Positions 1-9,242 of a DNA stretch of 64,000 nucleotides are shown in pieces. Origin of the DNA: Flectobacillus sp. BAB-3569 (GTDB taxonomy: Bacteria; Bacteroidota; Bacteroidia; Cytophagales; Spirosomataceae); assembly GCF_002270355.1 (NCBI RefSeq), contig NZ_NJFZ01000006.1, positions 124,001 through 188,000 on the forward strand, read 5' to 3'. The position numbers and the translations under genes were made by a program. The notes under the pieces were generated by a model. It ran no database searches. It was not told the origin of the DNA and was given only the letters and a program-made list of their open reading frames with translations. The stretch's first letter is position 1, and the number at the start of each line of letters is the position of its first letter.

Positions 1-2
1 TT

Positions 3-569
3 ATTTTTACAAGCCGTAATGCTGTGGATCATTTTTTCCGTATCTGTAAAGAAGCACGTATTGAGGTACCAGCAGATATGAAATATTTCTGCATTACCGA
101 ACAAACTGCTATTTACCTTCAGAAATATATTGTTATTCGTAAGCGTAAGATTTTCTCTGGGCAAAAGACTGCGGCAGATTTGTTAGAATTGATTAAAAAG
201 CACAAAAGTGAAAAGTTCTTATTCCCTTGCTCAGACAAGCGTCGTAACGATATTCCTGAGTTTATGGGTACTAACGATTTGCATTTGACAGAAGCCGTGA
301 TGTACGAAACCGTTTCAGCAGACTTGTCTGATTTGGAAGATGTATATTATGATATTTTAGCGTTCTTTAGTCCATCAGGAATAAAGTCTTTGTTTGATAA
401 TTTTCCAGATTTTCAGCAAAATAAAACTCGTATCGCAGCATTTGGTCCTACAACAGCAAAAGCTGTTACAGATGCTGGATTGTTTTTGGATATTCAAGCT
501 CCACTTCCAAACGCTCCGTCTATGTCGGGTGCATTGGAATTATACATTAAAAAAGTAAACGGATTGTAA
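3..569 (+). CDS. hemD: Uroporphyrinogen-III synthase, 3' part
   Basis: HemD closes and inverts ring D of hydroxymethylbilane to make uroporphyrinogen III in tetrapyrrole synthesis (cytosol). The reading frame is open to the left edge of the window, so the N-terminal part is missing; a GTG at position 24 is only an internal codon. The visible protein begins with IFTSRNAVDHFF, the typical strand and loop of one half of the two-domain HemD fold, and near the end has AFGPTTAKAVTDAGL, the matching GxxT motif of the second half. About 188 residues are visible of a usual total near 250. A strong hairpin follows the stop codon. The assignment is by motif memory and is fairly secure for the family. 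Confidence 0.82.
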   Translation: MFTSRNAVDHFFRICKEARIEVPADMKYFCITEQTAIYLQKYIVIRKRKIFSGQKTAADLLELIKKHKSEKFLFPCSDKRRNDIPEFMGTNDLHLTEAVMYETVSADLSDLEDVYYDILAFFSPSGIKSLFDNFPDFQQNKTRIAAFGPTTAKAVTDAGLFLDIQAPLPNAPSMSGALELYIKKVNGL

Positions 570-892
570 GAAAGTTTACTATCAAACTAAAGAGGTCAGA
601 TTTGCAAGCCAAGTCTGACCTCTTTTTGTTTTACCTACAACAAAAGCGCTAGTTCGACCGTTTATATCACGTGATTATATGTAGTTAAAATTTTCTTAAA
701 AAATCTGAAACGATTTTTACAGTAATCCTGTCTCTGAAAAGAGAAATTGTAGTGAATATTTGGAAATTGTTATTAGTTTTGGGAAAGCAGAAGTTTTGGG
801 TATTCTGAACTATTGCAAAAAAGCTATAAGAACGATTGCCTCTTAATCATTTGAGTACATTGATGTACGAGCATACCTAGTTCAAGAACATT
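570..892. other. Intergenic stretch hemD to porP-like gene
   Basis: Holds the hemD terminator and then AT-rich DNA. TAGTTTTG at 774-781 fits the Bacteroidota -7 element, with a TTTG at 759-762 that is too close to be a proper -33 box. No RNA gene or small ORF is evident. Confidence 0.4.
589..627 (+). terminator. Rho-independent terminator after hemD
   Basis: An 11-bp inverted repeat (AAGAGGTCAGA / TCTGACCTCTT) with a loop of about 13 nt is followed by a T-run. It lies 20 bp after the hemD stop. Confidence 0.85.
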
Positions 893-1867
893 ATGCAAAA
901 ACAACTATTATTCATTTTATTAGCCTTTGGATTGATTGGGATTTTTCCTGCACGCGCACAGCAGGATGCTCAATTGAGTCAATATATGTTCAACCCTTTA
1001 TATGTCAACCCAGCGGCAGCAGGGCTTGATGGGGCACTGAAGTTTCAGCTACACTACCGTAATCAATGGACAGGTTATCAAACTTCCTTAGATGGCTCTG
1101 GCTCTTTGGGAACGCAAATCTTTAATGTGTCCATGCCCCTCAATGGTCTTCGAAGTGGGGTTGGTCTATCTTTTGTCAATGACAAAACTCCTTCAGGTGC
1201 GGGATACCAAGATTTAAAGCTTGCATATTCATTTCAATTAAAACTTTCTGACGCTAGTTTATTATCTTTAGGGGCAAGTGGAGGTTTTCATATCAAAAAC
1301 TATGATAATAGCTTTCGCCCGCGTGATGAGAACGACCCAATTCTGGACGGTTTGACAGGAAGAGTGAGTCAAAGCAAACCCGATTTTAGTGTAGGTGCAA
1401 TTTTTAAGAGTAGCAACTTTCAAATAGGTGCAAGTTTTAATCATGTCAATCAGCCTGAATATAATTTTGGAATAGCAAGTTTGTCAAATAAGGCGGTTCA
1501 AACGGTTAATATTCATGGTAATATTAATTATTATTTGAGTGATGATTTGGAAATAGTCCCAACAGCATTATTCAAGACAGACTTTAAATCACAGGTATTG
1601 GAGGGAGGAGCAGTGTTAAACTACCAAGAAAAATACTGGTTTGGAGGCTCATACAGATTAAATGATGCTGGCATTATTATTGCTGGAATTTCTTTGTTAC
1701 AAAATAACGCATTACGAATCGGTTATTCGTTAGATTTGACCTCAACGCGAGGAGCATCCGCCAAAGCCCCAACCTCGCATGAAATATTGCTCAGTTATTC
1801 GCTACCGGCTCCTAAACTTTTAGCAGGAAAAAAAGCGCCTGTTAGGACTCCAAGATTTAGAAAATAA
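893..1867 (+). CDS. PorP/SprF family type IX secretion membrane protein
   Basis: The protein has a signal peptide ending near residue 23 (PARAQQ) and then the family opening QDAQLSQYMFNPLYVNPAAAG, typical of PorP/SprF outer-membrane proteins. These are predicted beta-barrels that help secrete or anchor T9SS cargo and gliding adhesins at the cell surface. The length of 324 residues is usual for the family. It stands directly before gldKLMN, a common arrangement in Bacteroidota. Because the family is highly paralogous, the exact name (porP or sprF) cannot be fixed from sequence alone. The rest of the chain is rich in alternating hydrophobic strands, consistent with a barrel. Confidence 0.85.
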   Translation: MQKQLLFILLAFGLIGIFPARAQQDAQLSQYMFNPLYVNPAAAGLDGALKFQLHYRNQWTGYQTSLDGSGSLGTQIFNVSMPLNGLRSGVGLSFVNDKTPSGAGYQDLKLAYSFQLKLSDASLLSLGASGGFHIKNYDNSFRPRDENDPILDGLTGRVSQSKPDFSVGAIFKSSNFQIGASFNHVNQPEYNFGIASLSNKAVQTVNIHGNINYYLSDDLEIVPTALFKTDFKSQVLEGGAVLNYQEKYWFGGSYRLNDAGIIIAGISLLQNNALRIGYSLDLTSTRGASAKAPTSHEILLSYSLPAPKLLAGKKAPVRTPRFRK

Positions 1868-2195
1868 GGTTCGGTTTCTCCTAAATTAGCGGAGAAGCCT
1901 AAAAAAGCACTGTTTCTAATCAGATGCTTGTGAATCAAATCGATATTGTATTAGAGTACTAGGTAAAAAATTATTAACTTTGCTTATCTTGGATAGCATA
2001 CTAAATTATTTTTTTGCTCGTTTTAAGAAAAATTAACAAAGATAATTTTGTCTTCTAAGTAATTTCTGCCATCCACATATTTCAGGCAAGAAACTTTTTC
2101 TAGTGTACCATTAGTAATAAAATCAATATCACTTACAATTTTGAGAATTATTTACCCGTTTCAAAGCAGGTATCAATCGCAAAAGTAAAATCAAT
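1868..2195. promoter_or_regulatory. Intergenic region with hairpin and likely gldK promoter
   Basis: Just after porP a hairpin (GGTTTCTCC / GGAGAAGCC, 1872-1899) lacks a clear T-run. TAACTTTG at 1975-1982 is an exact match to the TANNTTTG -7 consensus. If it is used, gldK has a leader of about 205 nt. No other gene is visible. Confidence 0.4.
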
Positions 2196-3344
2196 ATGAA
2201 TTACAGTGTAATTTTCAGGAAAACTCTATTATTAATCCTACTAGCTGTTCCTGTACTATTGTTGGATAGTTGTAGTTCTTCATCTGGTAAAAAAGGTGGA
2301 AAAACTTCAAGTAGCAAAAGCAAAAGTGGGAAAGGTAGAGAAGTTGCCTCGAAAGGAAAAGGAGGTAAGAAGGGACGTAACAGCAAAAAAGACGACATTG
2401 GTATGGTCAATGGTGAAGTTGCAGCTACTGCTCGTAAAGGGTGGAAGCAAACTACTCCACTTGGAATGGTATTAATTCCATCTGGCTCTTACATGATGGG
2501 TCAGGCTGATGAAGATATCGTTTCATCATCTGTAAACTTCAACAAACGAGTATCTGTTGCTCAGTTTTTCTTGGATGATACAGAAATCAGTAATAACGAG
2601 TATCGTCAATTTACAACAGCTATGTTGACAGACTCTATTTCTGTATTGGGCGAAGAGAAAATTATGTCAGAATATTATCCTGATACAACTGTATGGAGTA
2701 AAGACTTTTCTTACCACAATGGTGACCCTATGACAGAATATTACTTTTCAAGTCCAGCGTTTGACCTTTATCCTGTAGTAGGTGTGAGCTGGAGAGCTGC
2801 GAAGTATTTCTGCGAATGGCGTACAAAAGCATTAAATGACTACCGTACGGCTGAAGGAATGTATATTTCTCCTCGTTACAGACTTCCTTCTGAAGCGGAG
2901 TGGGAATGGGCAGCTCGCGGTGGAAAAGCTTCTGCGAAATATCCTTGGGGTAACCCTTATGTAGCCAATGGAAAAGGTTGTTTATTGGCCAACTTCAAAC
3001 CACATAGGGGTAACTACGATTCGGATGGATATGCTTATACTGCTCCAGTAAATGCTTATAATCCAAATGATTATGGTTTGTATAATATGGCAGGTAACGT
3101 AGCGGAATGGTGTATTGATGCTTATTCTGATAATGCTGTAGCTATTACTTGGGATTTGAACACCTTAAACGACGATAAAGACGAGCCACGTAAAGTAATT
3201 AGAGGTGGTTCTTGGAAAGACGTTGCCTACTATCTTGAAACAGGTACTCGTTCTTATGAATATGAAGACAAAAAACGTTCTTACATCGGCTTCCGTTGTG
3301 CTATGACGCACTTAGGTCGTTCGTCAGGAAAAGAATTTAGATAG
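2196..3344 (+). CDS. gldK: GldK/PorK, T9SS ring lipoprotein
   Basis: GldK (PorK) is an outer-membrane lipoprotein that forms the periplasmic ring of the type IX secretion system together with GldN. The signal peptide ends in a lipobox with the acylated Cys at residue 26 (LLDSC). Residues 27-70 are a Ser/Lys/Gly-rich low-complexity linker. Residues about 85-375 form an FGE-sulfatase-like domain with the motifs RLPSEAEWEWAARGG, MAGNVAEWC, VIRGGSWKD and IGFRCA. The paralogue GldJ has the same domain, but the order gldK-gldL-gldM-gldN downstream decides for gldK. A hairpin terminator follows the gene, so it may be partly uncoupled from gldLMN. Confidence 0.9.
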   Translation: MNYSVIFRKTLLLILLAVPVLLLDSCSSSSGKKGGKTSSSKSKSGKGREVASKGKGGKKGRNSKKDDIGMVNGEVAATARKGWKQTTPLGMVLIPSGSYMMGQADEDIVSSSVNFNKRVSVAQFFLDDTEISNNEYRQFTTAMLTDSISVLGEEKIMSEYYPDTTVWSKDFSYHNGDPMTEYYFSSPAFDLYPVVGVSWRAAKYFCEWRTKALNDYRTAEGMYISPRYRLPSEAEWEWAARGGKASAKYPWGNPYVANGKGCLLANFKPHRGNYDSDGYAYTAPVNAYNPNDYGLYNMAGNVAEWCIDAYSDNAVAITWDLNTLNDDKDEPRKVIRGGSWKDVAYYLETGTRSYEYEDKKRSYIGFRCAMTHLGRSSGKEFR

Positions 3345-3353
3345 AATATTTTC

Positions 3354-3407
3354 AAAAGGTAATCAGTTGTTTGGGCAAAATGTGCATCAGCAACTGATTA
3401 CCTTTTA
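3354..3407 (+). terminator. Hairpin between gldK and gldL
   Basis: A long inverted repeat (AAAAGGTAATCAGTTG / CAACTGATTACCTTTT, 16 bp) with a 21-nt loop. The T-run is short (TTTT then A), so it may act as an attenuator, a terminator or an mRNA-stability element rather than a full stop. Confidence 0.65.
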
Positions 3408-3563
3408 CTTTGAAATAAAGAATAGAGTAATCTTGAAGAAAAACTACTTTAGAATCATTTTTAGATTTAAGTAATACGGAAAAGACTTAGGACTTTTTCA
3501 ATTTTAAAAACAAAACTCGAAACTGTACATTTTAAATTCCACTTTTAATCATTTTCAGATCAA

Positions 3564-4361
3564 ATGAAGGGCTTAGAAAAAATTATTAACGTTATCGCCA
3601 GTGCTGGTGCCGCAGTAGTTATTGTTGGAGCATTGTTCAAAATCTTACACTTAGAAGGAGCCAATCAAATGCTAATGGTAGGTATGCTAACAGAGGCTGC
3701 TATCTTTATCCTTTTTGCCATCCTTTACGCCACGGCTAAGCCTGAAAAAGATTATGAATGGGAAAGAGTTTACCCTGAATTATCTAAAGATTTCCAAGGA
3801 GAATTGCCAAAATCATCTTCTCGTGGTTCATTTACGGGAGGTTCTGGTTTGACTGCTAAAATGGACGAAGCTTTGGCAAACGCAAAAGTTTCACCTGAAG
3901 TTTTCGACAACTTAGGCAGAAGTCTTAAATCATTAACTGAATCTGTATCAAAAATCGGTGAAATTTCAGATGCTACTATCGCAACAAGTGAGTATGCTAA
4001 AAATGTAAAAGCTGCTTCTGCTTCAGTTAGTGAAATGAATAAAGCTTATGGTGTTACTTTAAACGCTGTTTCTGAATTGTCTACTGCAACTCAGGATGCA
4101 AAAGACTACCGTGCTCAGTTCCAAAAAATCACGCAAAGTATGTCTGCTCTTAATGCAGTATATGAATTAGAGTTGCAAGATACCAACAAGCATTTGAAGG
4201 CGATGAATACCTTCTATGGCAACCTTACTTCTGCTATGGAAAACATGTCTGACGCTAGCAAGGATACTCAACAGTTTAAGCAAGAGCTTGCTAAATTGAC
4301 AAACAACTTAACTTCTTTGAACAATGTTTACGGAAGTATGTTGTCAGCTATGAAAGGCTAA
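3564..4361 (+). CDS. gldL: GldL/PorL, T9SS motor stator protein
   Basis: GldL is the cytoplasmic-membrane protein that, with GldM, makes the proton-driven motor of the type IX secretion system. Two membrane helices lie at about residues 8-31 and 36-58; the first helix ends in GALFKILHLEGA, the family signature. The rest (about residues 95-265) is a cytoplasmic helical, coiled-coil-prone region rich in Ser, Ala and Thr with spaced repeats around LTSAMENMSDASKDT. The length of 265 residues is close to the usual range. The gene lies 93 bp before gldM, in the expected operon order. Confidence 0.92.
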   Translation: MKGLEKIINVIASAGAAVVIVGALFKILHLEGANQMLMVGMLTEAAIFILFAILYATAKPEKDYEWERVYPELSKDFQGELPKSSSRGSFTGGSGLTAKMDEALANAKVSPEVFDNLGRSLKSLTESVSKIGEISDATIATSEYAKNVKAASASVSEMNKAYGVTLNAVSELSTATQDAKDYRAQFQKITQSMSALNAVYELELQDTNKHLKAMNTFYGNLTSAMENMSDASKDTQQFKQELAKLTNNLTSLNNVYGSMLSAMKG

Positions 4362-4454
4362 TAACCTATAGTTGATTGTAATGTCAAAGAGACAGAAACG
4401 TAAGTTTCGAAAGTAGTCATTCTTAAATGTTAAAATCCTCAAGTATAATATACG

Positions 4455-6041
4455 ATGGCAGGTTTAAAAGAAACGCCCAGACAGAAGATGATTGGGATGA
4501 TGTATTTGGTGCTAACAGCCTTGCTTGCATTGCAAGTAAGTGATGCCCTCTTACAGAAATTTGTGCTATTAAATAACAGCTTGGAAACGGCTAACCAGTC
4601 GGCAGCTGAAAAAAATAAAGGAACAATCCAAGGTATTGATTCAAAAATTAAGGAGTTACCAAACCCTGGTGCTTACGCTGATATTTCACGCAAAGCGGCT
4701 GAAGTACACAAAATTGCAGAAGCTGTAATTTCTCAGATTGAAGAAGCGAAAGCTAAAGTAATTGAGTCAGGTGGTGGTATTGATCCTGAAACTGGACAAA
4801 TCAAAAATCCAAAAGAAGAAGAAAAAGTATACCAAATAATGGTAGGCTCAGGTAAAAAAGGAATTGCTTACCAATTAGCCGCTTCAATGGAGGATTATGT
4901 TAGCAAACTTTCAGCTATCGCTGATAAGGGTACTGTGTTTCCTGCTCTAGCTTTAGGAGCTAAAGATGATCCTATTGCCTCGAGAGATGCTAATCAAAGA
5001 AATAAAGACTTTGCAGAATTAAATTTTGCTCAAACTCCAGTACCTGCTGCATTGGCAACTTTGAGCCAAAAGCAAGCTGAAGTTAGACGTTATGAAAGTG
5101 AAGTTTTAGGTCAATTAGCAGCTAAAGTAGGAGCAAAAGAGGTGAAATTTGACAAAGTATTTGCTCAAGTTTCTGCTAATGCTAATACTGTTGTTGCTGG
5201 TATGGATTATGAAGCTGAAGTATTTATTGCTGCTACTTCAAGTGGTTTTACGCCACGTATGAGCTTGAACGGTTCGGCACTTCCAGTGAAAGATGGTCGT
5301 GGTCAAATCAAATTCAAAACTGCTGGTGGTGAATATGACAAAAATGGCTTAGCTCGTAAATCATATACAGCTTCTGTATCTTACATGAGCCCAACAGGTC
5401 CAAAAACTGAGTCAATCACAAAAGAATACTTTGTGTTGAAACCAACTTATAACATCGAAACAGCTACAATACCTGCCTTATATTTGGGTTGTGCAAACCG
5501 TTTGAGTATTGTAAGTCCAGGGTTGGGTGCTTTGTGGAATCCATCTTTCTCTGCTGATGGTGGTGAAACAATTGCAGGAGAGCGTGGTAAAGTTACCATC
5601 GTTCCGAGTGCGGCTACTGTTACTTTAAATATTACAAACGGAGGAACATTGTTGGGCAAAGAAACTTTCCGTGTAAGACGTGTACCAAGACCAGAAGTTA
5701 AAATATATGGTAATGGTGGTGAAATTGACGAGAGACGTGGCGCTAGCGCAACTGGTCTTCGTACAATCGAAGCTCGTGCTCTTGCTGATGAATCGTTCAA
5801 GTCAACAAACCCTGAGGATGCTCAGTTCCGTGTATCTGAAATCTACGTGGCATTGGCTCGTGGTACTAAGAAAGTCGGTGATGTTACTGGTAGTGGCTCT
5901 GTTAACGTTTCAAACTTAGCATCTCAAGCACAAGCAGGAGACAGATATTTTATTGAGGTAAAAGGAGTACAACGTAGAAATTTTAAGGGAACTGTTGAGA
6001 ATATCCCATATAATATGACGAAAGTACTTCCATTGAACTAA
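4455..6041 (+). CDS. gldM: GldM/PorM, T9SS motor and periplasmic shaft protein
   Basis: GldM has one N-terminal membrane helix (about residues 13-36, KMIGMMYLVLTALLALQVS) that sits in the GldL pentamer, and a large periplasmic part that reaches the GldK/GldN ring. The N-terminal stretch MAGLKETPRQKMIGMMYLV is the family hallmark. In known GldM/PorM the periplasmic part has four domains; here residues 40-230 are helical (D1) and residues 230-528 look beta-rich (D2-D4), consistent with that. The length of 528 residues is normal. It is flanked by gldL and gldN. Confidence 0.93.
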   Translation: MAGLKETPRQKMIGMMYLVLTALLALQVSDALLQKFVLLNNSLETANQSAAEKNKGTIQGIDSKIKELPNPGAYADISRKAAEVHKIAEAVISQIEEAKAKVIESGGGIDPETGQIKNPKEEEKVYQIMVGSGKKGIAYQLAASMEDYVSKLSAIADKGTVFPALALGAKDDPIASRDANQRNKDFAELNFAQTPVPAALATLSQKQAEVRRYESEVLGQLAAKVGAKEVKFDKVFAQVSANANTVVAGMDYEAEVFIAATSSGFTPRMSLNGSALPVKDGRGQIKFKTAGGEYDKNGLARKSYTASVSYMSPTGPKTESITKEYFVLKPTYNIETATIPALYLGCANRLSIVSPGLGALWNPSFSADGGETIAGERGKVTIVPSAATVTLNITNGGTLLGKETFRVRRVPRPEVKIYGNGGEIDERRGASATGLRTIEARALADESFKSTNPEDAQFRVSEIYVALARGTKKVGDVTGSGSVNVSNLASQAQAGDRYFIEVKGVQRRNFKGTVENIPYNMTKVLPLN

Positions 6042-6178
6042 TTGCTGAATAATATATTAGTTTGATTTCAATAAATATTGATAATCTGTCGTTTAGAATT
6101 CGAGGTTTATTGGTAAAAGCCAACCCTCTTTCCTGAAATTTGGTTGGTAATTGTAAAACTAATAGCGACTTAACTCAA

Positions 6179-7090
6179 ATGAAGAATTTAGTAAAATACG
6201 CAAGTGTAGCCCTCATAACATTGGCAGCTTGCTCGTTGGCAACAGCGCAAGAAAAAGATAACAACGGAAAAAATCCAGATTCTGTTCGTCCGATTGATGA
6301 TTCAAATATCATGTGGAAGAGACGTTTGTGGAGAAGAATGGATTTGAATGAAAAGCAAAATCAGCCGTTTTTCTCTAAAAATAACGAAATCACTAAATAC
6401 TTGATTGAATGGGTTCAGAGTGGTGTTTTACAGCCATACAAAGACGATTCTTTGAGAAGAAAACTTTCAAAAGAAGAGTTTATGAAGAACCTTGAAATAG
6501 ACGAAGAATTCAATGACAGCGCACTCTCTGATGAAGAAAAAGCGGCTGGTTTCGGTAACGAATCAGCTGCAACCTCAGGCGGTGGTACAGACGATGGTTG
6601 GGGTGACCCAAAACCAAAAGCTGGTGACAATAAAGTAGCTGGCTCAAAGCCAGCGCCTGTTGTAGCTACTAGTGGTAATTACCGTTTCCCAAGAGAATTA
6701 ACTATCCTCGAAATTAAAGAGGATGCTGTTTTCGACAAACAACGCTCAAGATTGTATTTCGATATTCAAGCAATTACAATCATTATTCCTGCCAGCAAAA
6801 CAGCTGCAGGTTTTGATAAAATTGTTGCGTCATTCCGTTACAAAGACTTAGATAAACTATTCCGTAGTAATCCAAATTGTATTTACTACAATACGCAAAA
6901 TGAAGCTCAGCATAAAAATATGGCAGATGCTTTTGACTTACGCTTGTTTAGTGCTCGACCAATTAAGTTTGGTAACCCAGAGGACAAAGACTTAGTAGAT
7001 ATGTATGGTGGTGACAAAAAAGGTTTGATTATGTCTCAGCAATTAGAATATAAACTAATGGAGATGGAGCACAACCTTTGGGAATACTAG
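6179..7090 (+). CDS. gldN: GldN/PorN, T9SS ring partner of GldK
   Basis: GldN is the periplasmic protein that binds GldK in the T9SS ring. I start it at the ATG at 6179, because this gives a clean signal peptide (MKNLVKYASVALITLAACSLATAQ); a TTG-initiated form beginning at 6140 would put 13 polar residues before it. Family features are DSNIMWKRRLWRRMDLNEKQN near the N-terminus and VDMYGGDKKG near the C-terminus. Residues about 130-165 are a Gly/Pro/Ala-rich linker. It ends the gldKLMN cluster and is followed by a bidirectional terminator. Confidence 0.92.
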   Translation: MKNLVKYASVALITLAACSLATAQEKDNNGKNPDSVRPIDDSNIMWKRRLWRRMDLNEKQNQPFFSKNNEITKYLIEWVQSGVLQPYKDDSLRRKLSKEEFMKNLEIDEEFNDSALSDEEKAAGFGNESAATSGGGTDDGWGDPKPKAGDNKVAGSKPAPVVATSGNYRFPRELTILEIKEDAVFDKQRSRLYFDIQAITIIIPASKTAAGFDKIVASFRYKDLDKLFRSNPNCIYYNTQNEAQHKNMADAFDLRLFSARPIKFGNPEDKDLVDMYGGDKKGLIMSQQLEYKLMEMEHNLWEY

Positions 7091-7113
7091 AATAAAGTCA
7101 TAGTACTAAGTAA

Positions 7114-7151
7114 TAAAAAAGGAGATTCGATACGTCGAATCTCCTTTTTTA
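7114..7151. terminator. Bidirectional terminator gldN / uvrC
   Basis: A perfect 10-bp stem (GGAGATTCGA / TCGAATCTCC) with a TACG loop, with an A-run before and a T-run after. It serves both convergent genes. Confidence 0.92.
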
Positions 7152-8963
7152 TTACTCTGGATTAATGATTTTGAGTTGTTCTTTGAGTGATTTGGCTTTG
7201 GCTTTACCCAATAGGGTTTCTAATTCTTCAAGAGGAGCCTCATAAATCTTACTAACCGTTCCAAAATGTTTTAATAGTTTGGTGGCTGTTATCTTTCCTA
7301 TTCCTTCAATATTTTCGAGCTGACTAATAATAAAATTCTTACTGCGTTTGTCTCTGTGTTTAGTAATACCAAAACGGTGCGCTTCATCTCTTAGGCGCTG
7401 TATAAGCTTCAATGACTCTGATTTTTTATCAATGTAAAGAGGAATACTGTCTTCAGGAAAATAGATTTCTTCAAGTCTTTTGGCAATACCAATAATCGGA
7501 ACTTTTCCATAAAGGTTTAAAGCTTTTAATGCGTCACACGATGCCGAAAGTTGTCCTTTTCCACCATCTATAATAATTAAATCAGGCAGGTTTGCTTCTT
7601 CTTCCAAAAGTCTTGAGTAACGACGTGTTATTACTTCATACATCGTTGCAAAGTCATTGGGTCCTATGACTGTTTTAGGAGTAAAGTGTCGGTAATCTTT
7701 CTTAGAGGGAATACCATCTTTAAAACAAACCATGGCAGATACAGGATTTGTACCTTGAATATTGGAGTTGTCAAAACATTCGATATGTCTAGGAAGAGTT
7801 TTGAGCTGTAAATCATTTTTTAAGGTAAGCAAAACACGCATTTTACGATCGCCACCACTTTCCTCGGCAACTTGTCGGTCAGCTTTTTCTTTTCTGAAAT
7901 ACAATACATTTTTAAGAGACATATCCAGGATTTTTCGTTTGTCTCCAATCTGTGGAAGGGTATTTTCAACACCTTTAAGCTCTATAGCCAACGGAATATT
8001 TGTGATAACTTCTTTGGCTTCACTCTGGTATTTATCGCGCATTTCCCATACCATCATGGTCAATATATCTTCATCTAGCTCGTCGAGTTTCTTTTTTACA
8101 TCCCATGTTTGAGTTTGAGTAATAAAACCATTCGTAATTTTCATGAAATTTAAGAATGCTGTTTGCTCATCAGAAACAATCGAAAACACATCAACATCCT
8201 TAATATTGGGATTGACAACTGTTGATTTACTTTGGAATTTATCTAGCACCAAAAGCTTTTCTTTAAACTCTTGGGCTTCTTCAAATGCAAGTTTTGAGGC
8301 TGCAGCGAGCATCATTTCCTCAAAATATCCCTTCGGTAAACTCAAGTTTCCTTTAAGAATATGTTTTGCTTGGTCTATTTCAGCAATATATTCATCCTCT
8401 TTTTGTAATCCCTCACATGGACCCTTACAGTTACCGATATGATATTCAAGGCAAACCTTAAATTTGCGATTATTAATATTAGAAGGAGTAAGATTGAGAG
8501 AGCAAGTTCTAAACTTATAGAGCTGCCCAAACATCTCTAAAATCGCATACATGGCTTTTTGATTGGCAAATGGGCCAAAGAAAGTACCCAGTTTACGATC
8601 TACTCTTCGAGTGGTAATTACCTTTGGAAAAGGTTCGTTTGTGATACAAATAAAAGGATACATCTTGTCGTCACGCAACAAGATATTAAACTTGGGTTGG
8701 TATTTTTTAATAAGATTATTTTCCAAAAGGAGGGCATCAAATTCTGTATTCACAATCGTAAACTCGATTTTACGAATTTGACTAACAAGCCTTTTGGTTT
8801 TTCGGTCGTGCTGATTTGATTTTACAAAATAGCTGCTAACACGATTTTTAAGATTTTTAGCTTTACCAACATAAATAACAGTTCCTTCGCTATCAAAATA
8901 TCGATACACACCGGGTTCTTCGGGAACTTTGGCCAATTCGGCCTTATAATCAAAATCACTCAT
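7152..8963 (-). CDS. uvrC: Excinuclease ABC subunit C
   Basis: UvrC makes both incisions around bulky DNA lesions in nucleotide excision repair. Domains in order: an N-terminal GIY-YIG nuclease (about residues 14-95, GVYRYF...VIYVGKAKNLKNRV), a Cys-containing middle region (CLEYHIGNCKGPC), a UVR UvrB-binding motif near 205-240, an RNase H-like C-terminal nuclease with ECFDNSNIQG and IIDGGKGQLS, and two helix-hairpin-helix motifs at the end (IEGIGKITATKLLKHFG). The length of 603 residues is normal. CAAATCTA at 8997-9004 on the plus strand is a -7 match for the minus strand and a likely promoter. It is transcribed toward the gld cluster and stands alone. Confidence 0.97.
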   Translation of the reverse strand: MSDFDYKAELAKVPEEPGVYRYFDSEGTVIYVGKAKNLKNRVSSYFVKSNQHDRKTKRLVSQIRKIEFTIVNTEFDALLLENNLIKKYQPKFNILLRDDKMYPFICITNEPFPKVITTRRVDRKLGTFFGPFANQKAMYAILEMFGQLYKFRTCSLNLTPSNINNRKFKVCLEYHIGNCKGPCEGLQKEDEYIAEIDQAKHILKGNLSLPKGYFEEMMLAAASKLAFEEAQEFKEKLLVLDKFQSKSTVVNPNIKDVDVFSIVSDEQTAFLNFMKITNGFITQTQTWDVKKKLDELDEDILTMMVWEMRDKYQSEAKEVITNIPLAIELKGVENTLPQIGDKRKILDMSLKNVLYFRKEKADRQVAEESGGDRKMRVLLTLKNDLQLKTLPRHIECFDNSNIQGTNPVSAMVCFKDGIPSKKDYRHFTPKTVIGPNDFATMYEVITRRYSRLLEEEANLPDLIIIDGGKGQLSASCDALKALNLYGKVPIIGIAKRLEEIYFPEDSIPLYIDKKSESLKLIQRLRDEAHRFGITKHRDKRSKNFIISQLENIEGIGKITATKLLKHFGTVSKIYEAPLEELETLLGKAKAKSLKEQLKIINPE

Positions 8964-8996
8964 AGAATTAATTCCTTTGTACAGTAACTAGAACAA

Positions 8997-9004
8997 CAAA
9001 TCTA
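8997..9004 (-). promoter_or_regulatory. Likely -7 element of uvrC
   Basis: The minus strand reads TAGATTTG, a match to TANNTTTG, 34 bp before the uvrC start. No convincing -33 TTTG is seen. Confidence 0.35.
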
Positions 9005-9175
9005 CTTAAAAAATCAACGGTGGATGAGAAATGTTTAAAAGCTATTATCAAAAGTAAGTCGGTCTAAATCCACTCATTCTTAGCAATATATCCATTCGAT
9101 GAGAATAGAGAATTAAATTGTTTTAAATATTTTTTGATTCAAAGATATAATTGTATTTTCGTGGTAAAATAAAAT

Positions 9176-9196
9176 AACAGAACAGTACAGAACAGT
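9176..9196. promoter_or_regulatory. Operator-like direct repeats before xylA
   Basis: AGAACAGTACAGAACA at 9179-9194 is identical to a site before susC. It contains GAACAG twice with a 10-bp period, so both copies face the same side of the helix. It lies about 20 bp after an AT-rich promoter-like stretch (TTGTATTTTCG) and about 47 bp before the xylA start, a position fit for repression by the nearby GntR/AraR-type regulator (inference). Confidence 0.6.
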
Positions 9197-9242
9197 TGTT
9201 GTCTGTTTTGCAAAAAGCTAACTAAAAAACAATCCCTATAAG

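Noticed and set aside
7762-8819. Several plus-strand ORFs across uvrC
   Set aside because: All are frame shadows of uvrC with no motifs, and uvrC is complete on the other strand.
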